From Lobulomyces angularis (Eukaryota; Chytridiomycota; Chytridiomycetes; Lobulomycetales; Lobulomycetaceae), in contig JADHYX010000450.1 of NCBI GenBank assembly GCA_027604685.1, positions 1,303 to 17,034 on the forward strand: a DNA stretch of 15,732 nucleotides. Direction: 5' to 3'. Position numbers and translations under genes: made by a program. Each line of letters begins with the position of its first letter. Within the stretch, counting starts at the first letter, position 1. This document shows positions 10,432 to 15,732 of this stretch, piece after piece. The notes below the pieces were generated by a model that ran no database searches, had not been told where the DNA came from, and saw only the letters and a program-made list of their open reading frames with translations.

Positions 10432-11645
10432 ATGTACTTTCAATGCAATGCTACTGCCAGCGGCCTACTTCCTTACTCTTCTATCGAGTTCTTATTTCAC
10501 GAATGTGTATATGATACCAAGGGCCTGATATCTCTCTCCTTAGGTTTTCCTAATCCTACGTTTACAAAAATTTAACTTTTTTTCGAAAGGCTATTCGTCC
10601 ATTGTATTTTGGTTATTCGCACAAGTTCCTCAATTACTGAAAAATATGAAGCTACAGACATCCGACCATTTAAGTTTAGTATTCATGATGAATTGGCTAC
10701 TTGGTGACTTCTGCAATTTGGTAGGAAGTTATTTAACACACCAACAAAGTTTTCAGGTAATGTATACTTGATCTTTATTTTTTTAAAAAAAAGAAAAAAA
10801 AGAACGTAGTTTCTAAAATTTTAAAGTTGCTGTTTTTTTAACTGAATTAATTTTTTTTAGATTTATTTGGCGCTTTACTTCGTTTTTATTGACACAATGC
10901 TACTATTACAATGCTTATACTTTAATTACTTTAAAAAGATTTTGATTAGGAATGAACTTTACAATAATTTTTTTCAAGAAATTATTTTAGAAAAAATTTC
11001 AAAGCCTTTATTGAAGAATATTCACATATTTGCAATTTGCCTTTTAGCAATTAGTTCTTTTTTTATTTACCTCTACAACTTTAGTTTTAATAGTGTGGAA
11101 GAAAATTTTAATTTTTTGAACTTAAATTTTGGGTATGGAAAAAAAAAAATATCTTAAATTAATATGTATCTTTTAATTAGAATGGTCATATCTTATACCT
11201 CAACCGTTTTATATTGTAATTATAACGCACACCAATTATCGTAATTTAATATTTTCATTTTAAAAATTATGTTTAGTAACCTCTCGCATGCCTCAAATTT
11301 ATCTAAATTTTAAAAGAAAAACCGTCTATGGACTTGCTTTGGATATGTTTCTGTTGGCTTTTTTAGGAAACCTAACATATACACTTTCAATTTTAACCAA
11401 AAGCTTGGAACCTGCATACCTACTCAATAGTTTACCGTTTCTTCTTGGTTAGTGCAAAAAAAATTAAAATTTTCTTCCACTTCTAAGAAATTAGAAGATT
11501 TTTTTAACTTACTAGTTTCCTCTTTAATAATATTTCTTTTAAAGGATCTGGTGGAACTTGTTGTTTTGATTTTACAATTTTTTTCCAGAGTTGGTACTAT
11601 GAAAATAAAGATGAAGATTTAGAACGCTGCTGCTTACTCGAATAA
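10432..11645 (+). CDS. PQ-loop lysosomal/vacuolar cationic amino acid transporter (PQLC2/Ypq type)
   Basis: Six exons: 10432-10543, 10590-10756, 10861-11132, 11181-11215, 11277-11447 and 11545-11645, giving 285 residues, close to the roughly 290-310 usual for the family. PQ-loop 1 has VPQLLKN (P51-Q52) followed by LSLVFMMNWLLGDFCNLVGS. PQ-loop 2 has TSRMPQIYLNFKRKT (P201-Q202) followed by GLALDMF and, near the end, LLGSGGTCCFDF. About seven helices are predicted. N6-A7-T8 is a possible glycosylation sequon in the N-terminal, luminal-side segment. Known: PQLC2 and yeast Ypq1-3 export lysine and arginine from lysosomes or vacuoles; the two prolines act as hinges. The GDFCNLVGSYL stretch recalls animal PQLC2 in particular. 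The start and first intron (10544-10589, a weak GTTTTC donor) are the least certain part, chosen because they give the family-like LGYSS join. The C-terminus ends CCLLE and might carry a dileucine-like sorting signal (inference). Confidence 0.88.
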
Positions 11646-12071
11646 TGATTATAGACTAGATAAATATTATGATAATTATAGTGTGTAAAATTCATCTTAG
11701 TTGCAGAGTAAAAAAATTTAATTTACTGTATATCCACTTAATTATTTTTTTTTAAAAAATTTATTGGGTTAGTTTGTATTAGAGAGTAACTTTAAATTGG
11801 TACAAATAAATTTCACTTTATATATGATGAAATTAGTAAAATTCGAAAATGTCACAGCATCCACTGTTGCGTCCTTTTTACGAAGTGTTTAGTTGAAGAA
11901 CACTTACAATATTTAAAAAGTGAAAAATACCTTATTTAAGTTCTCAATTAACGATGAATTTTTCATCTTTTACTCGTTCTTCAAATAATAATTGGACAAT
12001 ATGCATTGTTTATCCTTACCTCTTATCACACAGAATATGAGGGTTTTTCTTAGAATCGTGATTGAAGTTTG
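11646..12071 (+). other. Intergenic between PQ-loop and 5-phosphatase genes
   Basis: 426 bp of AT-rich sequence joining two genes of the same orientation, so it must hold the 3' end of one and the promoter of the next. An AATAAA lies at 11805-11810. An imperfectly placed hairpin (AAGTGTT ... AACACTT, 7-bp stem, 9-nt loop) lies at 11883-11905. No coding frame was recognised. Confidence 0.5.
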
Positions 12072-14115
12072 ATGGAAAATATATTAATTCAAATATTGAG
12101 CTGGAATGTTAATACAAAAGCAGCATCTAAATCTAAATTAAAAGAGCTAAAATTATTAAATTTAATAAACACTCCTAACTTTGAAAATCAAAGTAATCCT
12201 CCTGATTTAATTGCCGTAGGTCAGAAAAAAACACTAAAAGATTTCCTTTAAATATGATAAGACTGTTATTTTTTTAATCTGTCTTATAATATAAAACAAT
12301 AATCATTTAAAAATTAATTAAGTTTTTTCTTAGGATTCCAAGAATTACTAGACCATTTCATCGCTTTGACGTATTCTCCTGAAGAATCTTATTTTGGGAC
12401 AAATAATATTTTAAATCAATTCAAAAAAAACCAGTTAAATATTCTTCTATCTTGGGTTGAAGAAATAAATGTGGAATTAGCAGCTTTACACAGTAATGTC
12501 AGGTATGCACCTTTATTCGCTAGCCGGGTTGTTGCTATAGGTTTATCTTTAACATGGTAGTTGTATCTTATTATTTATCTAAAAAAGGATTGTGCATCTT
12601 TGTGAGAATGGATTCTGGTGGAAGCAATGGGTACATTTCTGAGGATCCAATTATACAAGGTAATTTAATTAAACTAGTTTATTTTATTTTGTCGATAATA
12701 ATATTTTTAATAAACCTCTAGGAGAATATGATGATATTGTTGATGCTAATGCTGAGAGTAAATTTGGAATTTTAAATTGCAAATTTGGGTATAAGAAAAA
12801 CTTAACAATCAGAAGTGCTAACGGTAAATATTTTGAAAATATTAAGTAAATTAGGAGTAGGACTTGGTGGATTTTATGGAAATAAGGGAGCAGTAGCGTT
12901 TAGCTTTGACTTGCAACTTGCTGCAAAAAAAGACCATGCAGATCCTCAGGTGATTTCCATTTGCTTCTTGAATGCTCATCTTCAAGCACACGAAGGTCAC
13001 CATTATTTTTTATGCAGAAATGAAGATTTGAAACAAATTTTTGATTGCCTAGTATTGAGCCCTGTTTTAGGGTCGCTTTCTAGAAGCACAAGTCTATTTT
13101 ATAGGAATCCTATTGGATTCTTAAAAAACTTCATTTACCCTTATCATATCGACAATGAAATAGATAATGAAGAAGGGATTAAGAATTTGTATAGCCATAA
13201 TGTTATATTCTTATTTGGTGATCTTAATTATCGATTAAAAAAAAACTTTAATTTTACACGAGAGGAGCTCCTTTCCAATTTAAAAGAAAATAACGTTGAA
13301 AAAATTTTTGAATTTGATGAATTGCAGTTTTTATTGAAAAATGTGAACAGGGGTGTCTCGGAAGTTATTGTTGACAGTATCTCTCAAGGTGAATTTAACT
13401 TTCCAAGTTGCTATAATGGTTTTGAAGAGCATAAAGTTACCTTTCCCCCGACATACAAATTTAGTATAAAAAATGATAAGAAAAAAAATAATGCAGTTGG
13501 TGACGAAACGACTGGGAACAATGTGGAATACTCAACGAAGAGATTTCCTGCTTTTACAGATAGAATTTTATTTAAAAAGACTTTGGGTAGTGCTGTAAAT
13601 ACTAATAACTGGATCAATTCTAAAGTTTTATGTCACTATTACAATAGTGTTACCAAAATGCATGGTACAATATTAATTTCGTTAATGCATTTTTTATTGA
13701 TTTTTTTTACTAAAAAGGATTTTCCGATCATCAACCGATATCCGGATTATTTGAAATACAAGGAAGTTTTAAAGATGCAATAAACAAGGATGGAAGCAAA
13801 CAAAATCAACTAACAGACTGCAACCGTTTGAAGAGAATTGACCGAGTGGAAAAAGCTGTTGTTGCTAGTTTGAAAGTAAAAAGCTCCAAATTATATGATG
13901 AAAGTCTTCTTGTTGATATGAAGCTGGTAAAAAAGTTAAGATGGGAAAGAATTCTTAAACTTGCCGTTATACCATCACTTTATATGGTAAGTTTACAAGA
14001 GCAATTTTTTTTTTTTTCAATGTTAACTATCTTATTTTATTTGTAGATTGGATCTTTTAGTTTTTTTATGTGCCTTTCTTATTACCTTTACTTGAATAAA
14101 ACAAAATTTTATTGA
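12072..14115 (+). CDS. Inositol polyphosphate 5-phosphatase with C-terminal membrane tail (Inp54-like)
   Basis: Seven exons: 12072-12219, 12334-12540, 12588-12659, 12722-12823, 12855-13664, 13718-13986 and 14047-14115, giving 558 residues. The IPPc (exonuclease/endonuclease/phosphatase-fold) domain spans about 5-460. Its motifs come in order: SWNVN near residue 10; GFQEL with metal-binding Glu53; GNKGAVAF at 185-192; NAHLQAH at 216-222; GDLNYRL from 298; FPPTYKF; RFPAFTDRIL from 406; and SDHQPI at 449-454. Known: these enzymes remove the 5-phosphate from PI(4,5)P2 and related inositol phosphates or lipids using Mg2+. The last about 30 residues form one hydrophobic stretch (about 528-552, SFSFFMCLSYYLYL) with a short polar end, the tail-anchor layout used by yeast Inp54 at the ER. 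Several motif positions differ from consensus (HLQAH for HLAAH, PAFTDRIL for PxWTDRIL), but the catalytic Asp, Asn and His residues I can see remain. No Sac1, SH2, RhoGAP or ASH domain is present. Confidence 0.92.
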
Positions 14116-14814
14116 ATATAACGTTTCTACAATAAAATTTCTTTTGCAAATACTTGACAATAAAAATTCCCTCAAATTTTAATAAAAAGGTTCCGTCTTA
14201 AAGAAGGCACCTCCACTTATTTTAAAATACTGTACGTCATATTAAAAAATCTATACATTTTTTAATAGGAAATTACATTTTTTATTTGAAAACAATTTTT
14301 TATTTTTTATATTTTTTTTCAAACAGAAAAGTTTGGTTTTTAACAGAGTAAAACTTTTTTTATCATTTAATGTTATGAACAATTTTTAAAGCAATGCATT
14401 TACAAAAAATATAATCTAATTAGGGAGAAAAAGAATTGGTTTTAAAAAATAAAAATAAAAAAAAGGAAAACAAATTTCTTTTTTTTTAAAGTCCACCAAA
14501 AAAATTTTTTTGAAAAAGAAAATAAAAAAAAAAAAACAAAATTTTTATGTAACAAAATTTTTTTTTGTTTTTTTTAATAATCTTCAAAAAGTATTAAATA
14601 AATTAAAAGCTTAAATAAAATACAAAAAAACCTTCTTTTTTCAATAAATAGATTTTTTTTTTTTTTTTTATTTTATAAAAAAAAGTTTTAAGAAAAAAAA
14701 ATAAAAAATAAAAAAATAAAATAAATTAGAAAAAGAAATAATAGACTTACTAGAGAAAACAAGTTACAATTGAAAAATATTTTATTATAGATTAAAAAAA
14801 TATTAAAAAAAACA
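14116..14814. other. AT-homopolymer intergenic region upstream of 7TM paralog B
   Basis: About 700 bp with very little G or C, dominated by A and T runs (for example 14451-14465, 14521-14537 and 14650-14720). It must hold the 3' end of the phosphatase gene and the promoter of the next gene. I see no open frame, RNA gene or structured repeat other than the homopolymers. Confidence 0.6.
14131..14136 (+). terminator. Candidate polyadenylation signal of the 5-phosphatase gene
   Basis: AATAAA starts 16 nt after the TGA stop and is followed by another AATAAA at 14159-14164 and T-rich sequence. In DNA this AT-rich such hexamers are common, so position is the main support. Confidence 0.35.
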
Positions 14815-15714
14815 ATGAAAATGTCTGGATTAACCTCTTATGAATTTAACTCTTCTGATCTCTCATTTGTTTTAGGAATGGTTGAAGTAGTAACGATTTT
14901 AATTATATTAAAAACAATCAAAAAATTGCATAAAAATACTATTTTGGTATGAGATAAAGTTGGAAAAAAATAAACTAAATAAAAAAATATAACCTATTAG
15001 ATTTATTTGACTTTAATTGCTGCTACAACTCATGGAGTTAATTTAATAACTATGCAATTAAGTAGTTCTCATAAATGGACATTTGGTGAGGTAGTTAAAT
15101 TAAAAATAATATTTTATTTTATTTATCTTTTTTATTTTTTCGTTTTTAGTGCTGGTGGATTACTAATCTACTTGGAATTCCATTTTTTGTTAGTTTTTGG
15201 TCGGCTAGTTGTGCAGTTTTGATTATAAGGTCAACAATATTCAAAGATAATTTTACCAAACACCTCAAGATTTTTAGCTGGTTCTTACTATTCTGTATAA
15301 CGTTTTTTAATCTTTATGCCCAATTGGCCGATTACCTTCTAATCAGTAATTTTGAAAAATTGGAATGTTACAATAATGGTAGCAAGAAGAAAAATAAAAA
15401 TAAATACAAAATTCTTTATTACCTATTTTTACTTTAATTCATATTAACAACCTTAATTTTGTTAGTTGACTTTAATGCTACTTTAATATTCTGTATCTTG
15501 ACTTTTATTTTGATGTTGCTGTTAGTAACAAATTTCGGATATCGCTATTGTGAGCATATGAAAGAGATGGCAGAATTTGGAGGGTTGACAGCGCAATCAA
15601 CATATAAAAATTTTATGATGAATTTGATTGTTTCTGATTTCGGATTTATAGCAGTTCAGTTTATTGTTTTTAGCATTACTCTATTTTTTCTTTATTTTAA
15701 CCTTGCGGATCAAA
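14815..15714 (+). CDS. Seven-transmembrane, GPCR-like membrane protein (paralog B), 3' truncated by window end
   Basis: Four exons lie in the window: 14815-14946, 15001-15090, 15150-15378 and 15466-15714. The last ends at a GTAAGT donor, so a fifth exon encoding helix 7 and the tail should follow beyond 15732. The protein is plainly homologous to the minus-strand gene at 9099-8002 (shared GLTSY, FNS.DLSFVLGM, LITMQ.SSSH.WT, FWSASCA, NFMMNLIVSDFGF). Exons 2 and 3 have identical lengths (90 and 229 bp), and intron phases are the same. Exon 4 is 18 bp shorter because the helix 5-6 loop is six residues smaller. The two cysteines at the start of helix 3 and in the helix 4-5 loop are kept. An in-frame ATG at 14821 is an alternative start and would remove two residues. 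Introns are not alignable by eye, so the duplication is not recent. Confidence 0.85.
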
Positions 15715-15732
15715 GTAAGTAAAAACAAAAAA

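Noticed and set aside
10331..10528. 65-codon plus-strand open frame overlapping the first exon of the PQ-loop gene
   Set aside because: It is in a different frame and does not join the PQ-loop sequence; the frame starting at 10432 does, with a family-like result.
13411..13617. Minus-strand 68-codon open frame
   Set aside because: Antisense to the catalytic exon of the 5-phosphatase, where motifs fix the coding strand.
14400..14760. Possible structured repeat or CRISPR-like array in the A/T runs
   Set aside because: Only irregular homopolymers; no constant repeat with even spacing.
1..15732. tRNA or rRNA genes, and a bacterial or viral origin
   Set aside because: No cloverleaf-like sequence with a TTCRANY loop was seen, and the intron-rich eukaryotic membrane protein genes exclude a prokaryotic window.

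Overview
The window looks like nuclear DNA of a small-genome, very AT-rich unicellular eukaryote. Genes are split by many short GT-AG introns (about 31-122 bp, mostly 44-60). Coding DNA is AT-biased, and intergenic DNA is full of A and T homopolymers. Standard stop codons are used and glutamine is CAA/CAG, so there is no sign of a ciliate-type code. A chytrid/Rozella-grade fungus relative or a similar protist would fit (inference; the organism cannot be named from this window). There are no operons, ribosome-binding sites, tRNA or rRNA genes. All gene models below were built by hand from splice sites, reading frame and phase.

Layout: (1) 7238-28, minus strand: one eight-exon gene for a protein of about 2,253 residues. 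It has a Q/N-rich N-terminus, two tandem MATH (TRAF-like) domains, coiled coils, one transmembrane segment and a long acidic C-terminal half ending in NDEL. Its leader (about 7750-7239) carries two candidate 5'-UTR introns. (2) 9099-8002, minus strand: a five-exon gene for a 295-residue seven-transmembrane protein with GPCR-like cysteines. (3) About 10354-9343: a GC-richer stretch holding what looks like a decayed gag/protease relic of an LTR retroelement on the minus strand. (4) 10432-11645, plus strand: a six-exon PQ-loop transporter of the PQLC2/Ypq lysosomal or vacuolar cationic amino acid type. (5) 12072-14115, plus strand: a seven-exon inositol polyphosphate 5-phosphatase with a C-terminal membrane tail, recalling ER-anchored Inp54. 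(6) 14815 to the window edge, plus strand: a second copy of the 7TM gene, with its last exon outside the window.

The two 7TM paralogs point outward from a 5.7-kb block that holds the relic, the transporter and the phosphatase. They share intron positions and phases, so they arose by an inverted or rearranged segmental duplication. All five genes encode proteins predicted to be in or on membranes, but nothing in the sequence shows that they form a pathway. The two least described objects are the MATH-MATH-coiled-coil-TM-acidic-tail protein and the 7TM pair.
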